From Lates calcarifer (lineage: Eukaryota > Chordata > Actinopteri > Centropomidae), in contig NC_066852.1 in assembly GCF_001640805.2 (NCBI RefSeq), positions 12,798,194-12,862,193 on the forward strand: a stretch of DNA of 64,000 bases, given 5' to 3'. The translations under genes and the position numbers were made by a program. The notes beneath the pieces were generated by a model, which was given only the letters and a program-made list of their open reading frames with translations, was not told the origin of the DNA and did not search any database. Positions 14,201 through 25,200 of the stretch are shown one piece after another; within the stretch, counting starts at the first letter, position 1; each line of letters opens with the position of its first letter.

Positions 14201-17200
14201 AATGCTTTTTCAAATATTTCTCCACAAATCTCTTTGTTAAGGTGTTAAAATGCTCACATGGAAATCTGTTTAGCATGTTGTAGAGCTGAGGTTGAATTTT
14301 TGTCCAAAACAAGTTGGGAACTACTAATCTTGCAAGGAGACAAATATTTCAAATGCATGCGGACACATTGTATGTTTTAAAAGTTAAAGAGTTAAAACAG
14401 GATGACTGTAAACATACATACACCTCTCCACCACAAAGAGAACTATTTTGTGAATGCTTCCATTTGTGTGAAGTGCTGGTATAATGACACCAAACTATGT
14501 ATGTGCACATCTTCCTATTCATCATTCCAGCAGCCATCATGACTTAACACAAGGAGGGAGGGAGTGACATAAAGACTAACCCTCAAGGGTAGTCAAACTG
14601 GAAATACAAGTGGGTGTTGCCAAAATGTTTGTGCGTTTTTATTTACAGAAAACTTCATCTAGAACATATCCATGCACAGAAATGACCAACAAATACAACA
14701 TAAGGAGTAAAGTGTGTATATCACACATACATCTGTGTGTTATGTTAACCCCCCTCTTTACATATCATTCATACATATTAATAAACAGAGCTCCTGAATT
14801 AACCTCATTTCACAATATTCTTCTTGTAGGGAAGTGTGAATCAATCCCGTCAGCATAAATTTGGTGACTGGTCAGTGACCCCCAAAATTACACAGTGAGT
14901 TTAAGGTTTTCCAGCTAAACAAGATAAAGATATGCAGGTATGTACCCTGAGCTTTTCTGTGCGTGATGTTTCACGGTTTGACTCTGACAATGTTGTAAAT
15001 CTTGTATTTTCATTATGTAAAAGATCCTATCTCTTCTGTCTCACCTCCTGTCAATGTGGAGATGGTTAACACGTCCTTTCAGTGAACAAACTCTTCCTCA
15101 GTGACGATGAAGATATTTCTTAGTATGGGAGATGAAATATTGTTGGTTCACTACAAGAATGTCAAACATGCAGAGAGAGTAGACCTGCCTCTCACGTAAA
15201 CTCAAAGACAGCTTTCCATTCCAGACAGCAACCAGGGAGGGACCGGAAGCTAGCAAAACTCTGATCTTCATGCACACCACTGACTGACATGCCAGTTTCA
15301 TATACAAGTGCACGTACACATTCTACTACTGCAAATACTTTACCTCATGGCCTGTGACGAACGGGTCTAAAGCTCAAAGGAACAGGCCACAAGATAATAC
15401 AAGAATCCTCACAAGGTATACATGGTGCTCATACAAAAACCTCACACAGTATAAAAATGTACACAAGAGAGGTTTTTGTCTTTTTCTTTTTTTTAACCAT
15501 TTATATATTGCTGTTTATCAGTAACAGGTGTTTGGGAGTTACAAGATTCCTTACAATGAGTCACCTAAGTTTTAGCATAAGATCTACAGGGTAGTATCAT
15601 AGATCATGTACGTGTCAGCACTTTAGTTACCACATTATTTCCCAAGTCATATGTCACAACCAGTGGCCTCTGTGATTTCTGTGTGCAAGACCTCATGGAC
15701 CTCACAGGCTTTGGTCAGAGACAGAGACATGCATTGTAATAAGATAAGAAAGGACAGGTGGCCCAGTGATCAGGTGCCAGACTGCCTGCCTGCTTTAGAG
15801 CTGAGCTGAAGCCTACTGTGTCTACTACAACTCTCCTCAAATCTCTCCACATTAAGCCCTGAAAAAGAACCAAATTGATGAAGGAGTCTTTCCAACCTCT
15901 CACAGATAATGACTTATGCCAGAAAACGTGCTGACCTATTTGGGGACTCATTCAGGGCGAAAAGCACCTGCTGTGGTACTGCCACTAGAGCACAAGCCAA
16001 CGCGTCAAATTCTATTTAATGTTTCCTGTTTCAACAAACAACAGGATATGTGAGAACGGTAACACTCCTCACCCTAACACAGTCTTATGAATAACTTTTA
16101 ATGTTAACAATTAATGTTAACAACTTCCACAAGCCACACGCCAGAAAACTTGAGACTATAACTTGTAATGTCAGTAGCACAACTGTATGTTCACATACAG
16201 TAGCAGTAGCACAACTGTATGTTCACTCGCTTAACTAACCTAAACAAGCAAAACTGGATAAATGTATATTCAATATTCCCAAATGGAAAGGCACTAGATC
16301 AGTATGACTCTTACCTTGCAGCTGTTTAAACCGTCCTTCCAAGATGTTTGAGTATTGCACCTGATTAACAAATGCTGCTGGAGACAAGCAGGGCTCTCTG
16401 TCCCTCTGGTCCCACTCCATGGCCCTTTTTCTGGATTTCTCCTGAATATTCCTCTCAGATATAGAGTGAATGGGAGTTCTTGTGCATAGCACAGCAGAGT
16501 CAACCTTTCCCACTAAAATGTGTCAAATCCTTTAGAGGGTTTTCCAAAAGATAAACGTTTTATATATCCAAGATCCTTTGGTTTGTCCTTCTCTTCCAGA
16601 TTACCTCAGTGGCACAACACAAGCTTGAAAATATTGCCGCCGGTTCTTCTCTTCATCTACTGTATGTCCCACCTTGTCCAATAAAAACACAGCAGTGAGT
16701 GCGAGGGTGGAGGGTTTTTTCAAAGAATAATTTCAAACAAAACGGAGGAACAAAATGTTCTCTTGTTTCACCTCCTCCTGTAAAGAGTTTCACCACACTT
16801 GTGGCCTCTGAGAAAAGTAAAATCTTTTGGTTGCACTCCCTCGTGGTGCTTGCAAAGGAACACTGGCTACTCCTTCCCTCCTAGCTCTGAACTCACGCTT
16901 GCTAGAGCAGAGCACAGCAGAGCAGAGCAGAACAGGCTAACCGGCTGTGGTCGGATAGCTGTGTAAACAAAGCCTGCTGTGCTGTCTGAAAATTGTGTCA
17001 TTTGCATAAGGTGTGTTTGAGGGAGGAGCACAAAGGAAGAACATGGTGGAGTGATGAGGGGAGGGAGGAGGTATAGAGGTGGACTAAACCATTAGAGTTC
17101 TTTGCTCAGTGTAGCTTGAGGCGGATTATTAAACTCCACCTTAATTCCAGGGAGCACCGGGGTGTGGCCTGCCAAGAAGGTATATCACCTCTTATCCTCT

Positions 17201-20200
17201 TGTCTCACTCCATGGTTCCTTTTTATTTCTATCACTCTCTAAGACGACATCTGATCTGCTCTCTTCTGTTACGGGGGTCTGCCTCATGATAAGATGTTAC
17301 AACAGGAAGGAAGTTGTTGAGAAGTCTCAGCAACTCAAAAAGCTCTTTCCTGCCTCAACAAGATTTGAAAGTGTAAACTGTGTGTCTGTTTGCCAAGCAG
17401 ATGGTTGGGCAGGGGTGGAGGTGGAAGAGAGTCATTACCTGTCTAAAATAATACTATATCAACAAATTTTATGAGTTACTAGATTAGAGACAAATATAGA
17501 AATTATACCTGGCACACCTTGTTAAGGAAACAATGTTTCTTTGCAAATGTCTATATGTCTATTTTCCACTGCCAAATTAAGTGATTGTTTGCAAACACAG
17601 GAGGAAAACTGACTTATAATTTAGGTTATGCAGGGATTTGAAGGTTGCAAAAGTATTATTTTCCTCCATCATTGGACAAAGGAACATCACCTAATAGAAA
17701 CAGTAATTACAGCCTTTTAGCTCAGCACTTCAGATTCTAAAGCAAGTTTATGTCCTCATGACTTTGATGGCTGTGGTCCGTAATGCAACACTCATATTAA
17801 AGCAGTATTTACTTAAATCTAAGTATATTTTGAAAGGTGAGTAACTTATTGAATGAAAGGTTTCTGGCATGTTTGTAGCTGCTAATTAACACCCTAAAAT
17901 GCAACAGTAAGGCAAAGTTACAGATGTACTGAATGCCTGTGTGTGTATAAATTACACAAGACTGTAAACACAGTGAGGACTAAGGTCACAGCCTTTCTTA
18001 TGAGTGGACAGCTTTTTGGTCTGGTCAGGGGGCAGTGGTAAAAAGGTCTGGTTATGTTTTTGATCTGTTTGTCCTGATGAGCTGGGAGCATCTGGATGGG
18101 TCTCATTAGAGGACCAAATGCCCTGGGCCTTGTGTGACTGGGTGTTTATGGAGGGGGACTAATCTAATGAGACCCAAAGAGAACATGCTTCCTTCTGAGG
18201 AACAGGGAGCAGGTAAACCACAGTAATGGCCATTTATCAAACATTGCAATCCCAATTAACATGAGAGGCAGATGTGATGGCAGCTTTGTGTGTCTGGTGT
18301 ACACATCTTATCATATTATGCAGAAGCAGTTTCCTCCCTATAAAACCCATCAGTCATGTAGATATACTATTAAATAAACATGCTAGGTAGGATTGACAGT
18401 CATTTAATGCGTATTGCAAAATGTGAGAACAAACCGTGAGAAAGTCTGCCAAAGGGGGAATTTGGGAGAAACTCTTGCATTTAGCAAACTGGAATTAATG
18501 ATAATTTATGATGGTCTGGTGTGGTGAATGGACCCAGACAAGAAAGAGGTAAAGATAGGAGCTGCTGGGGGAGTATGCACTGCCAGAGGGAGGAAGGCAT
18601 GATCTATTGCTGAGCATGTAAATTTTATCCTACAGCCCAACTTCTTCTCAGGACCTGAGGGAGGTCGGAAGGCTGGACCATATGCCAAACACTGGCAGTA
18701 AATATCTGATCTGAAGGGGAATCCCCCTGGAGCAGACAGAGCTGTTTTTTTATTAGAGTCAAAAAATCACTCAAATGTTAATGTCAGTATCTCCAAATGT
18801 GGCCAAATGTGAGAGAGCTCTGCATTTATGTGTTGTTTCTTAGTTCATTATGTCTACTTCAAATATATAAACATGGTCTGTGTATATTAATTGGTGGTTT
18901 TCTGATTTAACTGATTTGTCATATCTGTGACAATGATGTAGTTATAATGTGAATAATGACAGTGTAAATGAAAGGCATACAGATGCATGTAAAGTGCAAA
19001 AGCTTTGCTCTTTCCCACTGTGGAAACTTACAAGTATATAGGTGTAACTGAGTGTGATGCAAGGCAAAAAAATTTGCATGGCTTGCCTTGCTACTTACAC
19101 AGTAAAAGAGAGAAGATAAGTGGTTATTTATGCAAATCACAATGATCTTAACACAGGGGAGGCTCTTTGCTGTGAAACTAGTGGCAACCACTACTGTAAC
19201 ACCAGTAGTAAAATGATTCCAACAAACTGCAACGGTGTATAAGGTGTGAACCAGGAAATGCAAACATATTTCAGGCAGGAAAGCAGACACTCTTGATTGA
19301 GACAGAGCATGAGAGAGAAGTGTAAGAAAGTAGCATCTTACAGAATGCAGTAGGTCTTGACATTTGGGGATACGTTTGAAAAGATGGGCAGGAGTTTGGC
19401 CTAGGGGGAAATAGCTGCTACAGCACGTCAAAGAATGTGCACATCAAGCCTACACTTGTAAAACCGAGATGGTATCACAGGTATTCACTCGAGAGGGCAC
19501 ACACACTCTACTAATACACATAGTATTACCGCCCTCTGTTGCTTTCCTTAATCACATGATAGCAAGAATTATACTTATACTTTAAATTCACTATAATGCA
19601 TACACAACCACAATACAGGAAACACCCAAACTGTGTTCTGTTGTCATGAGGAAATGAGTCAGGTTGTATTTGTAAGTGAAATGAGTTTTATCTTTCAGTA
19701 ACTTTGACTACAGCCATGGCCAAAGATCATCAGAACATGTGGCTTTTCTCTGCATCCTTTTGTGTGTATATTGTGTGTGCACGTGTTGTTCTATGGTTGT
19801 GTGGACAAATTTTGGTTTAAAACCATCATTATGAGGACATTAGAGCTGTTTGGTGGTTAAGCCTTGGTTTTACAATTGAGGTTAGAATTAGGTTTAGGTG
19901 AGGCATAGACTTAAGCATTTATTTTGTGATGTTTAAGGTCAGGGTAAGGGACTTGGAAATGCATTGTGTCAACGAGTGTCCCCATGGGGAGACTGAAACA
20001 AGAATCTGTGTGTGTGTTTATGTGTGTCTGTCTCTCTTTGTGCCTGTCTGCCTGCTGCTCCCCTCTGCTGGGTTCTCCAGGAAACTGCAACTTGTTTTGA
20101 CTAATAACATGGAGATTTTATCTGTAGAATGTGAAACCAGGACAGTAGAGAGTAGCTAAATAAACACAAATGCATGCACACACTCAACACACACTCACAC

Positions 20201-22251
20201 AGAGACACACACACATATAAACATAAAGGGTGTACTTAAATAGCTAATAAAGCCATCAGGATTTTCACCTGGGTCACATTAGTTAGGGCCTCTAACAAGA
20301 CGGGCTGGCCAGACAGACACAGACACTTCCACAGCTTGGAAGGATGTCAAGAATGTCAAGGGTAGGTGAGTGAGGCAGGGAATAAAAGCTGTGTTCAGGC
20401 TGGCATTAGCATTAGATCAAAAAACACCCCCACATTCATTTTAGTGCCCAATATTTGGGTACGGCATGTGCTCTGATGTAGAAGGCTTTGGCACAAAAAA
20501 CCCCACACTTTCATCTGGAAAAAATTTAACCTGACTAAACTTTGCACGAATCTCATGCAATGGTTGTTTTGTTCTGTTTTTTGGATTATTATTGAATGAG
20601 CAGACTTGAGAGAATAGACTATTATTTTAAAATATTTACAACATTGTTTTATCTCCTGAGTGTTGTCACATTGATGGGAGGATTTTCACCACACCTAGCC
20701 TCCAAGTCTTGTCTCACCACCTCATTCCATCACTGCTTATTGCTCTTTGGTGAATTGACTGTACAGCTCGCTGTCATTGTCCTCCTTTTGGAAGTATTTC
20801 TGTCTTGTCCTATAAAGAGAGAATTCTGCCTTTTGGGACAAAAAAGAATTAAGTTTGTTCCCAGTCTATAGAGCCTAATTAGATTTGTGCAGATTAGAGT
20901 TAGTCTGTGATTTTGTCTCTAATTGTCATCCGTTTGTCAAACTCCTGTCACATATTTAAAAATGTTGTTTCAAAATGAGTCATCATTGGCCTAAATATAA
21001 GACAATATTTTCTAATAATTATATTTTTTAAAAAGGTTGTACTACAGTTAAGGACTAGACAGTTCAAAGCCATAGATGTTCTCTTTGAGTGGTGTGATGA
21101 ATAATATCTATTCTGTTACAAAATGAGAATGCTGTTTTACTAGTGTCATATTATGCATATTATTCTACCCTTTAAGCTGCTGGGGCTAGTGCTCTATCTG
21201 TCCATCCACAGGGCCTGTCAGAGTATGTCAGCCCTAAGAATGTCTGTCTTTCTTTCCGCAGACAACAGAAATAGACAGAGTAACAACACGTCTATACGGA
21301 AGGTGATTCAGCTTCATTTTTCACTCACCCATCTCATGTGTCTTGATAGAACAGATATGCTACTTTTTTAATCAATCCAGCTGTCTACACAGGGCACGTT
21401 TGACTTGTGCTGTACACCCATTAACACTGCCCAAAGTGTATTCTTATACTTCAAGTCTATTTTCATATTTTTCCTGCAAACTAAAGTGATTGTGCATTGG
21501 GCTTTGCACACTTCCAAAACGCAGCTGACCTACAACTCAATACTCCAGAGCACCAGAGCTGCTGCTGCTACTCTGCTCATGTGCTTCTCATGCCACACTA
21601 TCTATGTAGACAAGGTGTAAGCCTCCAAGAAATGTGCTGTCAAAGACTATCATGTCTGCCAAAAAAGCCAGTCTTAGAATGTTAACAGGGACAGAAGAAT
21701 TTCTGGTGGTCCCAAACATGTGCATGTCAATATGCAACTGAAAATCATAAAGTAAGAATGCTTTTTAGCAGAGCTGCAGAGAGCTTTGGACAAACAGCTG
21801 AATCCACTGTTTAATACAGTTTTTGTTGACATGGTAAACATTTTACTGATTTCCTTTAAAGTGCTAATTAATTTGATCCCACCTTGTTCATATTTCAGCA
21901 GTTTTAACCTTAGCTGTACAGCATTACAGTCTGTGATATCTCAAGTCTTAAATGTTACACTTTTGTAAAGTTCATTGTTAAAGTAAACTGGAAATGGACT
22001 TGTTAACCACCTCCTATGGTCCTTATTTTTGTTGTAGCTGTTTCAAACTGTGAATAAAAAGAATAATATGTTTGAGGCCTTAAGTGTTGCATACCTGCAA
22101 GAGCCTTGATGCGTGAGCGCTCAAAGAGGCGTGCTGAACTGTTCTCATTGTCCCAGTCAGTCTCTGCTGCCAGATCCCAGCGGTTGTTGATGTCATTATA
22201 CTGCTGCTGGATCTCCAAACTGTCAAAGTCTGTTGGTGAAATGGTGCTCAT
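862..22251 (-). CDS. sptbn2: beta-III spectrin, 5' part of gene (canonical reading, 11 coding exons, partial)
   Basis: Non-erythroid beta spectrin: with alpha spectrin it forms the tetramer that cross-links actin under the plasma membrane; beta-III is the neuronal and cerebellar form known from mammals. Eleven coding exons (22251-22095, 5251-5100, 4834-4661, 4321-4230, 4093-4013, 2843-2728, 2362-2250, 2101-1914, 1793-1676, 1411-1253, 1164-862) join in phase into 551 codons. Residues about 53-158 are CH domain 1 and about 172-277 CH domain 2; spectrin repeats 1 and 2 follow, then the start of repeat 3. The paralogue choice rests on the N-terminus [14 protein letters not shown] and on [30 protein letters not shown] and AVQNQL, which fit beta-III better than beta-II as I remember them. 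All introns are GT-AG. Introns 2363-2727 and 4322-4660 hold nothing notable. The rest of the gene, more than three quarters of the protein, lies left of the window. Confidence 0.93.
1253..1411 (-). CDS. sptbn2: sptbn2 coding exon 10 (spectrin repeats 1-2)
   Basis: Encodes residues 398-450: [20 protein letters not shown] through [21 protein letters not shown]. It contains the last helix of repeat 1 and the start of repeat 2 (RETWLSENQ). 159 bases, 53 codons, phase 0 at both ends. Confidence 0.96.
1676..1793 (-). CDS. sptbn2: sptbn2 coding exon 9 (spectrin repeat 1)
   Basis: Encodes about residues 358-397: [20 protein letters not shown], then [19 protein letters not shown]. This exon has no open reading frame with a start codon of its own; it was found from splice sites and family similarity. 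118 bases; acceptor TCCACAG, donor AAG|GTATTC. Confidence 0.94.
1914..2101 (-). CDS. sptbn2: sptbn2 coding exon 8 (spectrin repeat 1)
   Basis: Encodes about residues 296-358: [20 protein letters not shown], then [20 protein letters not shown], ending YRTVEKPPK. It enters the first triple-helical spectrin repeat and carries its conserved LLQWI tryptophan. 188 bases; donor AA|GTGAGT in phase 2. Confidence 0.95.
2193..2243. repeat. (CA)n microsatellite beside an sptbn2 5' splice site
   Basis: About 25 uninterrupted CA units on the plus strand, TG in the transcript. It begins about six bases into the intron after coding exon 7. Confidence 0.97.
2250..2362 (-). CDS. sptbn2: sptbn2 coding exon 7 (end of CH domain 2)
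   Basis: Encodes about residues 258-295: [20 protein letters not shown], then [18 protein letters not shown]. The [10 protein letters not shown] wording is typical of beta-III. 113 bases ending in phase 0. The donor AAG|GTTAGC is weak and is followed almost at once by a long TG repeat. Confidence 0.95.
2728..2843 (-). CDS. sptbn2: sptbn2 coding exon 6 (CH domain 2)
   Basis: Encodes about residues 219-258: [20 protein letters not shown], then [19 protein letters not shown]. This is the part of CH2 where human beta-III spectrin carries the SCA5 substitution L253P, known for the family. 116 bases; donor GAG G|GTGAGT. Confidence 0.95.
2844..4012 (-). other. sptbn2: sptbn2 intron between coding exons 5 and 6
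   Basis: 1.17 kb of AT-rich intron with no recognisable element. Confidence 0.85.
4013..4093 (-). CDS. sptbn2: sptbn2 coding exon 5 (CH domain 2)
   Basis: Encodes about residues 192-219: [20 protein letters not shown], then [16 protein letters not shown] is the CH2 signature helix. 81 bases; acceptor TTTGCAG, donor AG|GTCACT, a slightly weak donor. Confidence 0.95.
4230..4321 (-). CDS. sptbn2: sptbn2 coding exon 4 (CH linker and start of CH domain 2)
   Basis: Encodes residues 162-191: [20 protein letters not shown], then [10 protein letters not shown]. It covers the inter-CH linker and the first helix of CH2. 92 bases; donor GG|GTGAGA leaves two bases of a Gly codon. Confidence 0.95.
4661..4834 (-). 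CDS. sptbn2: sptbn2 coding exon 3 (end of CH domain 1)
   Basis: Encodes residues 104-161, from [19 protein letters not shown] to [10 protein letters not shown]. This is the highly conserved second half of CH1, including the hydrophobic core helix. It is exactly 58 codons in phase 0; acceptor TCCACAG, donor CAG|GTATAA. Confidence 0.95.
5100..5251 (-). CDS. sptbn2: sptbn2 coding exon 2 (start of CH domain 1)
   Basis: Encodes residues 53-103, [16 protein letters not shown] onward to VLSGEQL: the first half of the actin-binding CH1 domain and the first exon common to both N-termini. Acceptor TTTACAG, donor CTG|GTCAGT; 152 bases (2 + 50 codons), ending in phase 0. Confidence 0.95.
13061..13110. 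repeat. (TG)n microsatellite
   Basis: Imperfect TG and GTGTTTG units, then about 11 clean GT units, in the long sptbn2 intron. Confidence 0.95.
16171..16227. repeat. tandem duplication of a 23-base unit with a hairpin
   Basis: The unit CAGTAGCACAACTGTATGTTCAC occurs twice at 33-base spacing (split here as CAGTAGCACAACTG and TATGTTCAC for reading). The first copy runs into CATACAG, giving a 7-base stem CTGTATG/CATACAG. It lies about 100 bases downstream of the exon 1b donor. Confidence 0.85.
16315..16420 (-). CDS. sptbn2: sptbn2 alternative coding exon 1b (short N-terminus)
   Basis: Start codon at 16420-16418 in a strong Kozak context (GGGCCATGG). It encodes 35 residues starting [17 protein letters not shown] and ending LEGRFKQLQ, then donor G|GTAAGAG in phase 1. 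That is the same phase as exon 1a, so it joins exon 2 in frame to give Asp-Glu-Arg-Glu-Ala. The end matches the alternative N-terminus of human SPTBN1 isoform 2 (LEGRFKQLQ followed by DEREAVQ), known from family knowledge. The product would lack the 52-residue canonical leader and be 17 residues shorter. Open sequence above 16420 is in frame but has no ATG that I see. The sequence and phase evidence is strong; expression is inferred. Confidence 0.85.
16558..16567 (-). promoter_or_regulatory. candidate TATA box of the alternative sptbn2 promoter
   Basis: Read on the minus strand this is ATATATAAAA, about 140 bases upstream of the exon 1b start codon, which would place transcription start near 16,530. 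As an alternative 5'UTR, a donor-like GCCACTGAG|GTAATC near 16,602 could pair with a weak TTTTAG acceptor near 16,516. The sequence alone does not decide between these. Confidence 0.35.
18097..18176. repeat. 14-base perfect inverted repeat with homeodomain-like cores
   Basis: TGGGTCTCATTAGA at 18097-18110 and its exact reverse complement TCTAATGAGACCCA at 18163-18176, separated by 52 bases. Each arm holds an ATTA/TAAT core. It lies about 1.6 kb upstream of the alternative start exon. Confidence 0.8.
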
Positions 22252-22282
22252 GGTGTCCAGGCTGGAGGAAAACTCATTCAAC
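22095..22282 (-). CDS. sptbn2: sptbn2 coding exon 1a (canonical start exon)
   Basis: Carries 31 bases of 5'UTR and the start codon at 22251-22249 in a good context (GACACCATGAG). It encodes residues 1-52, beginning [15 protein letters not shown] and ending [12 protein letters not shown], the conserved beta-spectrin N-terminus. The acceptor TTGTAG sits just above 22282. The donor G|GTATGC leaves one base of an Asp codon (phase 1), completed by the exon at 5251. In-frame open sequence continues upstream of the ATG but crosses the acceptor, so MSTIS is the chosen start. Confidence 0.93.
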
Positions 22283-25200
22283 CTACAATTCAGACACAGA
22301 CACAAAAAGCATTGAGAGTCAGTGAAGACAGAGAAGGGAGAGGAAAATGCATAAGCTTCCAGAAGCTTCACAAAACTGACCCCTGAAATGTTTGCAAGTT
22401 AACGTTTGATTACCTCTAGAAACTGAGCATCTATTTCTATTTCATCAGGGGCAAGAGGATGCACTGTAACAACCAGCACCCACACTCTCTCCACACAGCC
22501 TCTCAACTACACAGTTTTATATTCTCAAACGACAGTCATATGCAAAAAGCAGCTTGGATAGTATAACTGCCAGAGTGTGTAATGAGATAAAAACTTTGCG
22601 ATAAGTTCAGCAACTGTCATAAAGTCATTAGGTTAGCCAACCAGTAATTGAATTTAACTGCTCCTGTAAGCTAGGGCAGCTCCAGTAATCTCATTTTAGC
22701 CTGAGTGTCAATGGCAGAAACAAGCTCAATCTACACTGATTAGATCTTGACTTGCACATCTAAAACCTAGAAGGGTACATCCCTCCCCACACACACACAA
22801 AATGATGATATGAGAACTTAGCAAACCAAAACATAATTCTCAGTCCCTGTCTTTGCACTCACTGCTAGCCATGCAGAATCCCTGCTATCCTGCCATTTAT
22901 AAGAATTTAGCATCCAGTTACAAAAACAAGGGTACCTTCATTTTGGCAACAATCAATATTTTATAAACAAGGAGGTCAGTCTCACCCCTTTCTCCAACTG
23001 GCTCCAGCTGGGTCTATGTATTTTGCTGACAGATTTAATCTGAGCCAGAAACAAATGCATCTTGTCCTCTTTATTGATTTTAATGGTGTGTGTGTGTGAC
23101 AGTTTTTCAGTTGAGCTGAATTACTGCACAACAAATATTGTACAACCATGCTTATATATGTCTACATGCCTGTTAGAAATAGGCACAGAAGGCTACTACA
23201 TAAAATTGAATATATCCACTGACTCTGTAAGGCCAGCTGTTTTCAGCAATGGCAGACTGTGGAGACACTGAATAGCTACTAATAGTGGGAGCTGGTCACA
23301 GCAGTGCCATAGGCTTGTGGTATTTTCATGCATTTTTCTGAGGTAATAAATTGAAATTAGATGCAATTATGACTAAGATATTTCTGATTTAGCAATAATT
23401 ATCAGAGGATATTAAGACAAGAAAATTCATAGATTAAGTATATCACAACAGACTGAAGATGAATGTTATTTCAAAAACAGGATTAATGTTTTGGCCAAAA
23501 TATGTCTGAAATCATTTAGGAAATATTATTAGCAGCCATGTGACAGGGTATTTTATTTTTCCTTCTCTGTAGAATACAGAATAACATTAGAGCCTGTGTT
23601 TTGTGTCCATCCATATCCACAACATAAATATAACATAAACTTATGACCATGACCTAGACACTACATTCATATTTTTCAAGTATTCTAAAGTTTAAACTGT
23701 TGGGTTGATATAAATATGAAATAAATATGGAAGTCACTAACAAGATGTATAACCTGGATTTAAATGTGGCATATGTGAAGATGGGAAACAACAACACACT
23801 TCTTGTCCTTTTTCAATTGAGCTGTCCACTCTCTCACTTACTGCCTACCAGATAAATATTCTAATTGTTGTTGTGGGGGATCGTGGTTGTCTGATACTGA
23901 TCCTGTTTAGCTGTAAAATGGTTGGAGTGACACAGCTTCTGTATGTTCAGTCAACAGAAGATCAACAGAAGATCAATAGGATTATACCCACAGCTAAATA
24001 ACTTATATACCATGTAAATAAGCACCTAAAGGTCACTTATCACTGCATTACAGAGCCTAATGGCTGTCAGTATACATAATGACATTTAATGCTAATAATG
24101 GTATTGGTATTGCTTCTGGATCTGTACATAAGTTATTCAATGACTGCATTTCCTCCACTATATTGGAGACATGGAGACTAGCCACAATGATTACAACAGG
24201 CTATGATAATAACTATCACAGAAGATGGAGTTGCCTCTTGTAATGTTTCACTCCAGTGCATTTCTTCCATAATTAATAATTTGACTCTACAAATATTCCA
24301 AACATCAATCATTGATTTACAATACACAGGATCAGTTTGCAAAGTCATTACAAATAGTTGTTTTGTCAGTAAATCCTGCTCTGATTGCTTCTGAACTATT
24401 CGAAGCCTCACAAGTCATGTGACCCACTGTGTTTTTGACCCCTGACTGTCATAACGCTCTCATCTACCGGACTCTGGCAATAACAGCTTGGTGCTATTAA
24501 TGGATCCTCAGATAAATCCACAGATAAATGGTTGTTAACTCAACAATTCAGCAGACAGCAGCAGGGAAGAAAATATTTTTACATACATGCAGATAAAAAC
24601 ACAGTGAGTCTGAATAGGTTCGCCAAGTATCACAAATCAAACAAAATATGACACAAAGAGCATTTGAGCAGACAGATCCTGTCCTTAGTGTTATACACTG
24701 ACACCCAGGGGGGGTGATCTACATTAAGATAAACTCCCCCTCCAGAGAGACACATTAACTAACTGGGGCCATTTGTTTAAGAGCATTGAATGGATTAATA
24801 GATGAGGTTGAGTCAGTTTGCTAATACTTGTTAGTTTATCTTTTGTTGTGTCTGGTGGCTGTGGCTGACTTATACTGACATGATGGATTAGAGAGCGAGG
24901 GTGGTGGTAAAATGGTAGTGGGGTGTTAGGAGATGTATTTCTAAGCTTAGCAATGACTGAGGACTGTCAACCCTGTCCTTTGGTTCAAGGCTCAATTTAT
25001 TCATTAATGCATGGAAACTCCTGTGCCCACATCTTGGTCATATAAGCTCTCAATCATGCCTGGTATGATGAGTTTAATTCAGTCTATGTTAGATTATGTT
25101 CTGCTACAATGAGACAATGGAAGCAAGAGAATCCAAGGGGCAAACAAGGTGGTACTCTGGAGGAGATTAAGTAGGCCAGCTAAGCGGCACATTGTTCATT

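Larger units (their letters stand above)
5252..16314 (-). other. sptbn2: sptbn2 intron between exon 1b and exon 2
   Basis: 11 kb, mostly unique AT-rich sequence. It holds two ACTGTAAAAA-type motifs near 10,097 and 10,145, sometimes seen at ends of fish DNA transposons, a TG microsatellite near 13.1 kb and a short tandem repeat near 16.2 kb. No coding exon is supported. A 67-codon plus-strand frame at 9458-9661 has no recognisable homologue. Confidence 0.75.
16421..22094 (-). other. sptbn2: sptbn2 5' region of exon 1b and intron below exon 1a
   Basis: The first few hundred bases (16,421 to about 17,000) are the candidate leader and promoter of the alternative transcript; a GAGCA-rich short repeat lies near 16,910. 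The remainder is intron for the canonical transcript. It contains a 14-base inverted repeat at 18,097-18,176 and CA-rich stretches near 20,170-20,220. A 170-codon minus-strand frame at 18,919-19,431 resembles no family and is treated as chance. Confidence 0.65.

Noticed and set aside
18919..19431. 170-codon minus-strand open frame
   Set aside because: No recognisable domain, composition rich in Cys, His and Leu as expected from AT-rich noncoding DNA, no splice context. One frame of this length is expected by chance among six frames of 64 kb.
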